Part shown: positions 40,545 to 51,815 of the stretch, piece by piece
Numbering within the stretch: position 1 is the first letter of the stretch
Layout of the letters: the number at the start of each line of letters is the position of its first letter
Source of the DNA: Seriola aureovittata
Taxonomy: Eukaryota > Chordata > Actinopteri > Carangiformes > Carangidae
Direction of reading: 5' to 3'
NCBI RefSeq assembly: GCF_021018895.1
Contig: NC_079381.1
Location: 12,153,001-12,217,000 of the forward strand
Length of the DNA stretch: 64,000 nucleotides
Translations under genes and position numbers: made by a program
The notes under the pieces: model-generated
What the model was told of the DNA's origin: nothing
What the model saw: only the letters and a program-made list of their open reading frames with translations
The model's database searches: none

Positions 40545-41932
40545 GTTACTTCAGACTGTTGGCCGGTGCAGTTGACAATAACTGGCAGGTCTGTCGAGTG
40601 CCGTCGAGTCTGTGCACGCCCTTCCTGGTAAAACTCAGTCAGGGCTTTACGACATGTTTCAGAGTAGCTGCAGGAAAAGTAGTTCTTACGTCCTGGAATG
40701 AAGCCTAAAACAGCAACAAGAAACATTAAAAATGATGTTTGCTCTGAACTTTTAGTGGTGTCTGGCCATGAATATGGTTCAATTTTTATTTGCTCTGGTT
40801 GTAATATATTAGTCTCTGGAGATTTATGCCTTCATCCAAGTACAACAGCAGTGAACAGATCTTTCTTTGTGGTGCTTTTAAAGAATTTATCCACAACATC
40901 CCTGTTACCCTGATAATCCACAAAACTGACATGTGCTACTGACTGGTATTTAGTTATTTCACATCATTACTAAGTAATTAACAGCTTGTGAATTAATATG
41001 TTGCCAAACTTTACAGCGGTGTTTGTTCCCAATATAAAACACATTTCCATGAGGTGTTCAGTTACTCTGCTGACCCTGTGTTAGTGTGATATACCTACCT
41101 GTGTATCCTGGTATCACCTTCTTCAAGTTACTGTCAGGGATGCCTCTCAGTGTCAGAGCAGCTGTGTCAGCTGTGACAGTGGAGCGGACGGGATCTGTGG
41201 GGATGACCAGCTGACTGGAGTGTTTCACATCAGGACTGGTCAGCAGCTCGGCTGTGAGCTGGCTGTAGGACTTCCCCATGTTAAACTTCAGCTGTGGGCA
41301 GTACCCTGCATATCTGAGAAACAAGCATCTACAGTGCAGCCTCCATAGCAAATTTTGCAATTTGAAACAATGAGAAATTAATAGAAAATTTATATCATTT
41401 TTAACAGATTTCACATTGTGTTCTCCAACAGTGGGCTAACACTGTTGTTTTCCTATTGTAATTTACTGTAGCAGACAACAGCCTACTTTTAATTTTGTGA
41501 AACAAAATACACCTTCACACACAGTTTAATGCAGTACTAAAGCACAATAGGCTAACAGCAAATAAGGTCTTACGAATAACTGTGACTTAACTTTGAATAA
41601 ATAAACTTTGAATAAATAAATAAAATGTCAAAATTACAATTCAAGTGTTTTTTTGCAAGGCTATAACACCGTATTACATGTTATGACATGTTCATATTGT
41701 ATGTCCTCCTATGAACTGAAATAACTTCACAGGAATAATGAACCCAGGAGACATGCTCCACCTGCGCGATAAGTTGCTTCATGTTTTGTTTTAAATGTTA
41801 TGTAGGATTTTTTTTTTTTTTTTACAGTATTTCTTAGCAGTTCTCATGTCTGCAGATATGTACTTACCCCGGTATATAATGTGGATCAGGTGTCAGCAGA
41901 ACTTTGCTGAATTTGGGGGCGTATTTCTCCAT
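38886..41932 (-). CDS. cimip2b: Ciliary microtubule inner protein 2B (FAM166B), 6 exons, complete
   Basis: Exons in transcript order: 41932-41868, 41313-41099, 40704-40550, 40146-40020, 39330-39118 and 38980-38886. They give 289 codons plus stop, against about 275 in human. The family comprises microtubule inner proteins that line the lumen of doublet microtubules in motile cilia and flagella. The protein carries repeated PGYTG-type modules, as expected for FAM166 proteins: PHYIPGYAGYCP near the start, VIPGYTGFIPG, a diverged ISGFTGHVPKC, and VPSFTGHIPGYQF followed by GHTFGQLS. The N-terminus MEKYAPKFSKVLLTPDPHYIPG aligns with human FAM166B around NPQNPHYIPG. Several donors are weak but GT-type (GTAACA, GTACCC, GTCTGT). 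The gene is convergent with rusc2 and head-to-head with the C8orf58-like gene. The RUSC2-FAM166B pair is also adjacent in human. Confidence 0.92.
40475..40541 (+). repeat. (GA)n microsatellite abutting a cimip2b splice donor
   Basis: An almost pure AG tract with one AAA interruption near 40502. In the cimip2b transcript it reads (CU)n and begins about 9 nt after the exon 3 end. Confidence 0.95.
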
Positions 41933-42020
41933 ATTGATCCGGGGATGGACTGAGGCAGGTCGCCTCGTCGTGGTGTTTGCTGGTTGCTACAGAGAATCAA
42001 ACACAAACACAGCGATGGAG
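41933..42020 (-). promoter_or_regulatory. cimip2b: cimip2b proximal promoter with an RFX-like half-site
   Basis: Directly upstream of the cimip2b start, GTTGCTAC at 41983-41990 resembles one half of an RFX X-box (GTTGCYA). RFX factors are known to drive ciliary genes. The second half-site is not convincing, so this is a weak inference. Confidence 0.25.
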
Positions 42021-42811
42021 CTCTGCGCTGCCGTTAAGCCGACGTGTGTGCATCCAAACCTTTTCTGCAAGGAGGAAAATAACAATGTTTTCTGTAACAC
42101 AGCAGGGAGCTTTACAAATAGAGGGAGTGGAGATGGGGTGGGGGACGCTGGGTCCTTCCCCAGAAAAAAAGAAAATAACAACACAATTTTTTGAAATGTG
42201 ACACGCATATTCAAAGACTTTAGCAGGATTATTTTTCAAAACGTCTCCCCACAAATATCCTATTGTATAATTATTCAGAGATTTACATGTCAATTATTTG
42301 CGCTGTAACGTAAATTGAAAACGAGACTCCTTTTTTTTTAAATTTTTTTTTTTTTTTTAACTCACTTCCATAAATACACACCAAACATGTTAATTAACTG
42401 CCTCTTACACAGTACTATGACCAAACCTTTGGAAGAAACCAATGTCATAGGGAAAAGGGGTAAATGTCAGAATCCGGTTATCAATCATTGTTGATTTGCT
42501 ATGATTTCCATCCTCTAGCTATACTCGAAGAACTACACCTGTTCCTCGAAAGGCTCAGTCATCAGAGGATCTTTGCTGCCCTCAGCTTGTACTATTGTGA
42601 GACAGACAGACGAAGCAACACCTCACCCCAGTCACCTCTGGGAAAGTCCACCGACTTCATCTATATTAACATTCATCGTGTTTTCAAATTGGGTTTCTGA
42701 ATAAATAAACGAATAAGATGACCGTGAGATTTACAGACCAAACATGAAGATACGAAAGTGGAACACAAAGGCAAAGGGAGTTGCTGTTATTTTCTTTAAA
42801 GATTTTTTATG

Positions 42812-42886
<75 letters not shown>

Positions 42887-44035
42887 TGATTGATAGATTG
42901 ATAGATAGATAGATATTCTTGAGAAATGCTCAACAACGACCCCTAGCGACGTTCTGCAGTTTTTGCTAATAGGAAGTAGGAAGGTGACCAAAGGACCAGA
43001 AGTCAAGTTTAATTATCAAGTAAAAATACAGATAAAAAAGTGTAAGGGATAAACACTTTATGGGTTAGCGTGTGTGTATGAGTGTATGGAAACCTACAGT
43101 ATTATTCCATACATTATTTATAAGTAAATAAAGAAATAAATAAAATGGGGGAACAGTTAAGTGGCTGTTAAAATTCATTAGGACAGCAGGCGTAAATGTG
43201 AGCAGACTGTGAACTGACTGAGTATAACGTGCTTTTGTTTTTTGTTTCCAGGATTGTGAATGGGCCTGTGTGTGTGATCAGACGACCTGTGCTGTCACTG
43301 TCCACCTGGGGAATGTAGATCATATCAAGCAGACAGGAGTCCATTCCTGCACACACATTCCTGCAGTCTCAGATCTCTAGTCTTTGTTCGTTGAAATGAC
43401 GAAACAGCGTTCACTGTTTCCACTCCTCCTTACAGTTCCCCTTCTCGCACACATACCATAATGTTGTTTATCCGCTGAGGAATTTTACCATATTATGTTA
43501 CCGTTCTCATATTCACGTCGGCCATAGAAGTGAGTTCTATTTCCATGTCAACTTGTGGGTAAAATTTAAATGGTTGTTCACAGACTTGCTGTTGATTAGC
43601 TTTATCTATGAGCATTCCTTTGTTTTCACTCCCTTCACAGCACCACTGTTTCTGAGAAGCACAATGTAACTGAAGTTTGTTGTGCACTTTTTCCTTCTGA
43701 TTACTGTCTGTAAATACACAGAGTATCCCAGGTTAAATCTGTGCAACCATGTCACAGCTTGTTCTTGTTATGTCTTGGATTTCTTACAGGTGTCAGGACA
43801 AATCAAATGTCAAATTGTGCTGTAGATGAATCACAGCTTTTTCCCAGTATTTAGCGACAGGAAGGAGCAGGTATCAACATGCAGCTCCGCGCTGTGACAG
43901 GACAGATGATAGGAGAGGCGTGGTGAAGGAACAGAGGCGGATCACAGGGGATGTTTTGAATGCTACTTCACCAGCTCACCTCGGCTAATGACAGCGTAGG
44001 TTGTTTCAACTGGTGTCTTCACGTTCCTGTTGCAG
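42021..44035. other. Intergenic between divergent cimip2b and the C8orf58-like gene
   Basis: No coding exon is supported. The stretch holds long T tracts (about 42330-42360), a GATA-type microsatellite and several short frames. The C8orf58-like gene must have a promoter and noncoding exon in the right part: a patch at 43870-43990 is GC-richer and the acceptor of its first coding exon is at 44035. Confidence 0.4.
42812..42914 (+). repeat. (GATA)n tetranucleotide microsatellite
   Basis: About 100 bp of GATA repeats with a few GATT variants toward the right end. Confidence 0.95.
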
Positions 44036-44073
44036 TTCAGTAGCTCAGGAGTGAGGGACAGAAACCTTTGGAG

Positions 44074-47000
44074 ATGAATCTTTACAGGAGCTTTGGAAAC
44101 CTTATGGAGGCTTGGATGACCGAAGGAAGCTTGTATTCTGACTCACAATCACTTGGAAATAATGATGAAGACTCTCCTACACCTTCCTATGACATGGACA
44201 CAAACCTGCGCTCAGACTCGGTGGACTCTGGAGTGGAGACAGCCAGCTCTGACACATCTTTCCTTGCCACATCCTGCTCTGTTTCAGCAGATAATGCAGA
44301 AATAGATGCATTTATTCCAGAAAGAGAAGGCCATGGACTCACTCCAGCCTCAACATCACAGTCTCCTCTACTCTCCTCTCCTGTGCCTTCCTCTTCCTCC
44401 TCTTCGTCCCCGTACCTCTGTCCCAGCAGACGTCCTGGGGGCTCCACCGCCCTGCACCTAAAAGTGGAGCAAGCACTACAGAGGACTGATTCTAAACATC
44501 AAAGGGGCAACCCAGAGCCCCTTACAGTGAAGGACGTGCTCAGGCGACAGCCTCAAGCATCTTTTCTGCCCAAACGGCACACATCGGATTTAGTGAGAGG
44601 TCAAAGGTCAGAGAGTTTCAGTCTAAGGAGAACAGCCAACCCATCAGCGCCCATCAGGCAGATGTCAGAATTGTGCAGACGGCCAATGTCTATGAGTTGT
44701 GATAAGCAGAGATCAGAGGTGAGATACTGTTTATGTCATAAAACAAATTGTGTCAATCAAATGTCTAAGAATTTAGTTTTCTGTTTTTGGAAAAACAGAA
44801 GAGATTCAAATATTTATTCAGTGTCTTATTGCTGTTACTCAAAAGGCTATGAAAGTTGTTCTTATTTGTTCCCACGGCTTCAGAATTACATAATAAGTTT
44901 CACACTAACATGTATGGTCTTGCAAAGCAAATGTTAAGGAACCATGGTAGAAAGTCCCAGAGGTGCAACAAGGCCTTTACTTTTACACTAGTTAAAAGGT
45001 TGCAACACACATTTACAAAGTTGCTCTGCAGTTTAAACTAGGACAGGCATGTCATTACTCATTCAGGATCTCTTTCATGCTTGCAACCTGCCATGAGTCT
45101 GTCTGTGGTGCGAGGGATCATAAACCAGTCTGCCCAGGTGACTTTACACCCGCAGGCATGAGAGGAATGGAGACGTGGGGGAAGTTGGGCAGTCTGCGGC
45201 GTTTCTTGATAAATGTGACATGTTGGTAACCACACACCGGAAAAACATTTGTCTGAATCTGATTTGGAGCAAGTATGTAAAGGACCATTGGAGACATTCC
45301 TCTTCACATCTGTCATGAATGGCTGAGCTCAGTGCTAAAACCAGTTCATGCTGATAGTGCACAGAGGTGTTGAAACAACTGGATTAATTGCAATTGTATT
45401 TAATTGTGATTGTGAGTGTTTTTTTAGTACTTGGGTGTGTGTGCACACTGTTCATTTTCTTATGTAAGGGAAAGGGTTAAAAGGCTTTGAGGAAGGCATT
45501 ATCGAGAAACCAAGTAGCCTATCCTATATACTGTACCAACCCAGTGGACACAATACCCTATTATATTTTTGTAATCATACCTGACTATACTTCCTTTATT
45601 CAGTTCAATGTATGCATGTATTAAGTCTGGATATTCTGACTGAACAAGTTGAGATTTTAAGGTTCATGAGAAAGAATAATTCTATACATTCAAATAGTAA
45701 TATTATGAAACATAGCACATTCTTTAATATCATAATCTACATTAATCTTTATTAATTTGAACTGTCTGTTGGTCAAAACAGAAAACATGAAGACAGCACC
45801 ACTTATTCTGGGAAATTGTGATGGGTTTTCACAATTTTTTGACAATTTTAAATAACCTTTAGCTACATGAAGCCATGCAAGCAGCTCTGTGAGGTTGTAC
45901 CTAGATATGGCAGTGCCTTGAGCTAAATGCTAACATCGGCATGCTATCATGCTCACAATAACACTGTTAACATGTTGATGTTTAGCAGGTATAATGTTCA
46001 CCATCTTAGTTTAGCATGTTGGCATGCTAACATTTGCTCATTAGCACCAAGCACAGAGTACAACTGAGGTTGACAGGAATGCCATTATTTTTGCAGGAAT
46101 TTGGTCCTAAACCAAAGTGATGGATGATTTGAAATTTTGCTGTATGAGACGTCAGGGAAACACAGTTATAAATGTGCGCACCAGATTTGATGGCAATCCA
46201 TTTAATGGTTGTTACGACATTTTACTCAAACCCACAAATGTCAACCTCATGGTGGTGCTAGAGGAAAACTCAGGGCATCGGTAAAGTCATTAGCATTCAT
46301 CTTCTGAGAACCACGAACCTTTGCTCAAAAATGAATCCATTTTAACACTTAGTGAGATTTCATGACAATTCCACCAAGAGAAGGTTATCTACTGTATATG
46401 TGATATTTTTTTCATAGTGCAGTAATCTGCCTGATTTTTCAAACACAATGGAGAAGTGAAGGAAGTTGTGGAAACTTACATTGTGTTTTTCTTTGTATCT
46501 TAGAAGGTAACACTTTTCTTGCTTAATGATGTGTGCAGGTGCTTGGTGAGGAGGTAGGGACTGGACTGAGCCCCGGGCTGAGTTACCTGGAGCAGGTGTG
46601 CCAAATGTTGGAGGAAATTGCCAGACAACAGATGCACAACCGAGCGTTACAGACGGAGGCGGATGCCCTGCGGGAACATCAAGACACGCAGGTGGGCCAG
46701 GTGAAGACAAGTCATGTATCACATCTTTGCAAAGCAATTAAGAAGCTGTCACAGTATTCACACTGTGTCGGGTTTACAAACATGACATGGTCTTGTCAAG
46801 CTGCCAGCGACAAGATGTCTTCTTGCCGCCTGAGGGTTCATAATGTGAATTAAACCATGACGATATTTTGCTTCTCATCACTTGACTCTTTCAGGCTGTC
46901 GACACCTGCCAGACTGCCTCTAAAGCTGCTGAGGAAGACCTCTCCTCTTGTCAAAGGCTTGAGAATATAGAAACTGTAGAACACCGTTCAAGTGAACAAC

Positions 47001-48002
47001 AGCAGCAGAAACATGACACTTATAGAAATTTTCGGCGGAGATCGGCTTCTGACACAAATATTGCAACACTGCATTTAAGTGAGTGAATCTTGTTTCTATC
47101 CATTTTCACTTTACCTTTTTGATGTGTTTTGTATAATTAAGATATTTTTGGAAATGGACCTCCAGTCTAAAGAAAAGAGAAGAATATTGTTCATGTGTTT
47201 GTATTATTGTGTGTGTGTGTGTCTGGTGCAGGAAAGATGAAAACAGACTGCAGAGGGCAGCGTCTGAGTGCACATGACCTTGTGGAGAAGCCAGAGGAAG
47301 AGCAAGAAAAGGAGGTATAATGCATTACACTACACATATCTTGTATCCAGGTGAAAAACACAATCAATGTACCAGCTAAAGCATGTAGACACTGTCATTT
47401 GTGTTGTGTTACACTCAGTTTTATAAGCGATATCATTATTATAAGTTATTTTCATTTGACTTTTTCACAATCTTCTCCAAGTTCGGTTTACAAATGTTTC
47501 AATGTGTGTTTTCAGGAGTCTACAAAGGAGGAGAGGAAAAGACCTAACAAGAACTGGAAGTTAAAAATAGGCTCTTTGAGAAGAGAGGCGTCTCCCCTGA
47601 GAGATACAAAGGGGTAAGATATTGCATTTATTACTGTAACCTTTAAGGGAACAGCATTATTAATCTCATATGATGCATGATGATCTGAGGAAATGTGTGT
47701 GCTGCTCCAACATGGCAGCCAGCAACCCCGATGCAGCTCTCCACGGCTAATGCACAATGTATGCTGAGGCGCTGCTGGGAGTTCATTTTCAGTCTGTGCA
47801 TCTGTTCCTCTTGAACATTTTGTCCTTTTTTCATGAAACTTTGCTAACACACTGCCCCCAGTTTCCCACAGAGTCTTGCTTCAGCTCTGTCTGATGAATC
47901 TTTTATCTGTACAGCCAACAGATGCAGTCATCTGAGAAAAGCTCGACCCGACGACGGCTGAGCCAGCTGTTCAGGAGGAGAAGGAAGACTCTGCCTGTAT
48001 GA
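44074..48002 (+). CDS. C8orf58-like protein of unknown function, 6 coding exons
   Basis: Exons 44074-44718, 46539-46691, 46895-47078, 47232-47314, 47516-47613 and 47915-48002 join to 416 codons plus stop with consistent phases. The first coding exon has an acceptor (GTTGCAG) ending at 44035; the first ATG after it, MNLYRSFGNLMEAW, is taken as start. I see a serine-rich N-terminus with DSVDSGVETASSDTS, a central segment GLSYLEQVCQMLEEIARQQ (about residues 229-247) likely to be helical or coiled coil, and a strongly basic C-terminus (RRRLSQLFRRRRKTLPV). Human C8orf58 as I remember it has a similar SRDSGVEMA block and a GLRYLEHLCLVLEQMARLQ helix, in the same order. That is the basis of the name, and it is tentative. 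No enzymatic motif is visible. Intron 1 carries repeat copy B. The gene converges on rnf208. Confidence 0.7.
45880..46370 (+). repeat. Teleost interspersed repeat copy B, in intron 1 of the C8orf58-like gene
   Basis: Contains GAGCTAAATGCTAACATCGG, GATGTTTAGCAGGTATAATG, TTTAGCATGTTGGCATGCTA, ACCAAAGTGATGG, and TCAACCTCATGGTGGTGCTA followed by GAGGAAAA. It is the same family as copy A (35690-36020) in opposite orientation. I recall these phrases as a high-copy percomorph repeat. No open frame. Confidence 0.75.
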
Positions 48003-48370
48003 ATGGAACACAGTGTCATGATGTTTGGACCTTTTTTTTGGACTTTTCTTTAAATGTTTGAGCACTATCACTGCTTTCAAGCTGACTTCCTATTCAGCCC
48101 ATGTGCTGTAGCAATCTGCCATGTTTATTTATTGCCTCCTATATACTTGCCTTCATTATTTATATTGATAAATGGTGTCATTTTCTGTAAAACTGTGACG
48201 TGGAACAGAGTAAATGTGTGGTTTGTTTCTCTGTCATGCCATTCATAATTCAAAGCAGTGCAAAGCTTCATAAGAAAAACATCAAAGTTGTATGTTTTCC
48301 ACCTGTCAAAGCTGCAGATTTGTAAAGAATATTAGTATGCTCTCTATAGTACACTACACTATAAATGTAA

Positions 48371-48458
48371 AATAAAATACATACAAGTCTCGCCTATTTT
48401 GTGACTGACAATAAGAAGTTGTGAGGCTGTTTCAGAATTATATAATATAAATAATAAA
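48371..48458 (+). terminator. Poly(A) signals of the C8orf58-like gene
   Basis: Two AATAAA hexamers, at 48371-48376 and 48453-48458, lie about 370-450 nt past the stop. They face the rnf208 signal at 48700-48695. Confidence 0.5.
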
Positions 48459-48694
48459 GGTATGGTCTTCATGATATTTGGTACATTTCAAGAAGTTTTT
48501 ACAAAACCATTTAAAGTCCTTTAATTCATTAACCAATCCATTAACCATCCCCAAAGGTATAAAATGAAGGGACTTAGTTTCATACTAATAATAACTAAAA
48601 AAATAAAAGGCACTATTCTGCAGCCATAATTGCTCTGTAGCTTGACAGATAACAAGCACAGGCCACACAGAGTTACTTTTATCATTATTTAATC

Positions 48695-48700
48695 TTTATT
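48695..48700 (-). terminator. rnf208: rnf208 poly(A) signal
   Basis: TTTATT on the plus strand reads AATAAA for the minus-strand gene, about 350 nt after its stop codon. Confidence 0.5.
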
Positions 48701-49052
48701 CACCTAGGTTGGGGGGATAGACCTCCCCTGGCATTCCCATGTAAAGAGATGTCAATGACAAACACGTCCAACCAAACGAGAGAGGGTGAATAGGATTCCA
48801 GTCCATACATAAAATACATTTATTTACTATTTACTGAACCACCAGCATCCATTAGTCCCACATAGCATCCATCTGTGCTATTAAATATATAGAGATAACA
48901 TCTGTGGAGGGATTTATTTACTGTATGTGTGTGAGAGGGAATTGGAAGAATGGGTAGAGCTTATAGACGAAGAGAGTGGTGGTGTTGGGGGGCGAGGGAG
49001 AGGGGGGGCCGGGGGCCAGCGTCGAGTCATGCCTGCAGTGTACCCCCCTTGT

Positions 49053-49829
49053 CTACATGATACCACAGGAGGACAAGGGGTTGGCGATCTGGCAGGTGCA
49101 GGCTGACTGGCAGTATTGGCGCACAGTCTGGTAGCAGCTGCGGTCGGCGTCCCCGCCCCACTGCACGGGCCCATTGGGGTCAGAGGGCAAGCGGCTCAGG
49201 ATGCTGGTGTTGATGGCCAGAGCAGCCAGGCCATAGTCAGTGAACAGCACTGTCTCGCGCCGGCACGTGGGGCAGGAGATGAACTTGTACTTGGGACAGG
49301 ACTCGTAGAGGATCTGCAGGCACTCCTCACACACCGAGTGCAGGCAAGAGAGGATGCGCGGACGCTTGCCGGCGAAGTTGTAGGTGTGACCGCAGGTGGG
49401 GCAGTCCAGGGGCTCGCAGGGCATGACGGGTCCCGAAGAGGAGGAGGACGAAGTGGACGAGGAGGTTGAGGAGGAGCGTAGCACGTACTGGTTGACTATG
49501 ACGTCCTCCATCTTGTAGTGGAACTGGTGGTAGCAGATTTCGTTGGCACTGGTTTTGCGCTGCGCCAGGAAGCTCTGCTCCCTGCGCGTCACGGGGGCCG
49601 GGGGGGACACCATCGGCCGTGGAGACCCGGCTATGTCCAGGGTCAGGTCACTGCAGGCCTGGTTGACGATTATTTCGCCTTCGCCTCCGCCGTCCCACGC
49701 CACTCTGGGGGGTGGGGCATAGCGTGGCTGGGTGACGGGCACGGGGCACTCTCTGGGGAACTTCTCCGACTGAATGATCTTGACGGTGTCCATGGGGATG
49801 GTGACGGGCTGACGCCTGAGGCAGGACAT
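49053..49829 (-). CDS. rnf208: RING finger protein 208, single coding exon, complete
   Basis: 258 codons plus stop, against about 261 in human. RNF208 is a RING-type E3 ubiquitin ligase, reported to act on vimentin in human breast cancer cells. The C3HC4 RING is complete: C143/C146, C162/H164, C167/C170, C186/C189, within a nearly family-identical block (SCLHSVCEECLQILYESCPK, then KFISCPTCRRETVLFTDYG). Two EIIVNQ/VIVNQY elements (about residues 52-57 and 110-115) and DTVKIIQSEKFP match human. A serine tract (about 119-132) is low complexity. The start MSCLRRQP is the first ATG after a strong acceptor (TTTTCCCCTTGCACAG, ending at 49901), so a 5' noncoding exon lies further right; it aligns with MSCL of the human protein. 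The C-terminus ends CGIM, a CaaX-like sequence. Codon use here is GC-rich compared with the flanks. Confidence 0.95.
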   Translation of the reverse strand: MSCLRRQPVTIPMDTVKIIQSEKFPRECPVPVTQPRYAPPPRVAWDGGGEGEIIVNQACSDLTLDIAGSPRPMVSPPAPVTRREQSFLAQRKTSANEICYHQFHYKMEDVIVNQYVLRSSSTSSSTSSSSSSGPVMPCEPLDCPTCGHTYNFAGKRPRILSCLHSVCEECLQILYESCPKYKFISCPTCRRETVLFTDYGLAALAINTSILSRLPSDPNGPVQWGGDADRSCYQTVRQYCQSACTCQIANPLSSCGIM

Positions 49830-51594
49830 TCGCACGTTTTTGGAGGTGGAAGAGAGAGGGGCTGTGGCTCTAATCAGCGCTAGGCGACCCTGCCTGGTTC
49901 TGTGCAAGGGGAAAAAGACTGTGCTCTTTCTCTGAAGTCAGCCAGTCGAGGGAACATGAGGACGGATGGTTGCCTCCATGTTTCCCTCAGAGATCCCCCC
50001 CTTGTGTGCACTACTGTCAGCCTGAGTCTTTATGAGGGGAAGACAGATAGAGGAGCTCAGCCAGAGCACCACAGTCTGCAGCTCTTATTCTGTCACAGCT
50101 GATATGTGCAGATGATTTAACAGTCCAGCTTAGAGTATCTGACCAGTGTTGACTACTTTAAGGTAGTTTTTTGTTGTTTTAAATCGCTTACGCTGATGTT
50201 CCTGTGCTGTCTCTGATGGCTATGTACAGAAACGTATATTGACACACAAGCACAGTAAGTACTTTAGCACAAAGATATGTTCTCACTCAGTGAACATTAA
50301 TAAATAATCTCATATGCACACAGATGCTCACATATATACATACAGTACAGGTTGGTGGTTTTCTGCATTCACAGAATGTGGCGGGGACGCAGGGGCGGAG
50401 GGGGATTGAGTACAGGCAGTTCAGAAAGGTCCAAGAGGTATTGTCTTAAACTATATCCTGTGGCCTGCCAGGGGAAACTCTTGCCTTCTCAAACTAGCCT
50501 TCACATGTGTGTCTCGCTTTAACGCCCGCTTCACTTCCTGTTTTCGGCTGCGGGTGTGTTACACTTCGACTTGAATGCGTGAGAAAGAAAGAAAGAATAA
50601 CCTCTTTCTCTCTGGTCTTGGCCCAATTTGGTCAGGTGACCCTGTGTGACCCTCTCAGTGGCTTGTTGATAAGCAGGAGGGAGGAGGGGGAGGAGGTGTC
50701 TTATTATGCTCAAGGAAGCTGTTGTTGGAATGACTCCTCCAAGGCTCCTAAATTCCTCAAAGGTGGGAGTGAAAGTTTTTTTAATTTTTTTATTGGACTT
50801 TCCGACAGTCCACCCAGCAGCAGAAGTGATAACAGTCTGAAGGATGCCTCTGTGCTTGTCTCCTTTTTTCAGTGAGTCAGACTCATAACTTGATTCCTTT
50901 GGTCCGTCCACCTGTGAAAAGAGGAAAAAGGGATATTTATATATAAAATGCATGAATTTCCCCTCTGATAAAACACATTGTTTTTCAGTTTTAGTGAATT
51001 TGAATGACATTTAATGACATGAAATGCTGATGAAATACAAATGTGGAGGGCTGGGTCAGCTCAAGTTTTACTGGAGCGTGACTTTTATTTTTTAGAAAGG
51101 TATGTAGGTGTACAGTTTTGATTGTGCTTTACACCTGTACACGACAGAACACTGCTATAACGAGGATATTTGAAGCTCACATACCCCTTAAAAATTTAAT
51201 ATTTCTATGTATGATTTTAAAATATTTCACATCAGAATTATTTCATTGGGGAAAAAAAAACCCCAAGCAGTTCCCTCAACTGTATCTGTATGAAGATCAG
51301 TTTCTTTGTGTTAATCTGATGCCGGGATGACTCGCTCTTGTGACCATTTCCTGTTGCATCTTGGCCTTGGCCCAAGTGCATTTATTTACAGAGTGAGACA
51401 ATTATCATGTTGCCACTTGCTCTGCTCTTAAAATTGCTATTTTCATTGGATAATGAAGTTATTGTTTCAGTTTCAGTGCAGCTCTGCCATACTGATGCCT
51501 ACAATGTTCAGATTTTGTTGACACTGTCCTAGGGGTGTTAATTCAATTATATGTGTTACCACTGAGGTCATAGTTCATTATCGTGTTGTATTTT

Positions 51595-51815
51595 GCCCCC
51601 TCTTTCATGTATGTAAATAGGAAGGACACAATAATAAAGACACCTCTCAATATAATCTAGTCCAGTACAATAAACAGAATGGAATTTACCTCTTTCCAAC
51701 AATGTCACCAAAACCTGAACATCACGAGCTTTGTAAAGGTGGCATGTTACGGCACGGCTGTACTGGATTCTATTGTACAAGTGTACCTAATAAAATGGCC
51801 ACTGAGTGTATTTAC
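51595..51815. repeat. Foldback-type dispersed repeat remnant
   Basis: The right end (about 51775-51815) reads GTACCTAATAAAATGGCC and then ACTGAGTGTA, which I recognise as a very common terminal sequence of a teleost repeat. The left part (AATAATAAAGACACCTCTCA followed by ATATAATCTAGTCCAGTACA) loosely matches the reverse complement of the right part, suggesting long imperfect inverted arms around a short middle. Confidence 0.5.

Noticed and set aside
40412..40708. 98-codon plus-strand frame with a long RE repeat
   Set aside because: It is the GA microsatellite plus antisense of cimip2b exon 3.
49116..49883. Plus-strand open frames of 117 and 121 codons
   Set aside because: Antisense shadows of the GC-rich rnf208 coding exon.
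50531..51010. 159-codon minus-strand open frame upstream of rnf208
   Set aside because: An acceptor-like CTTTTCACAG precedes part of it, but I found no matching donor and no recognisable protein. It could at most be a noncoding exon.
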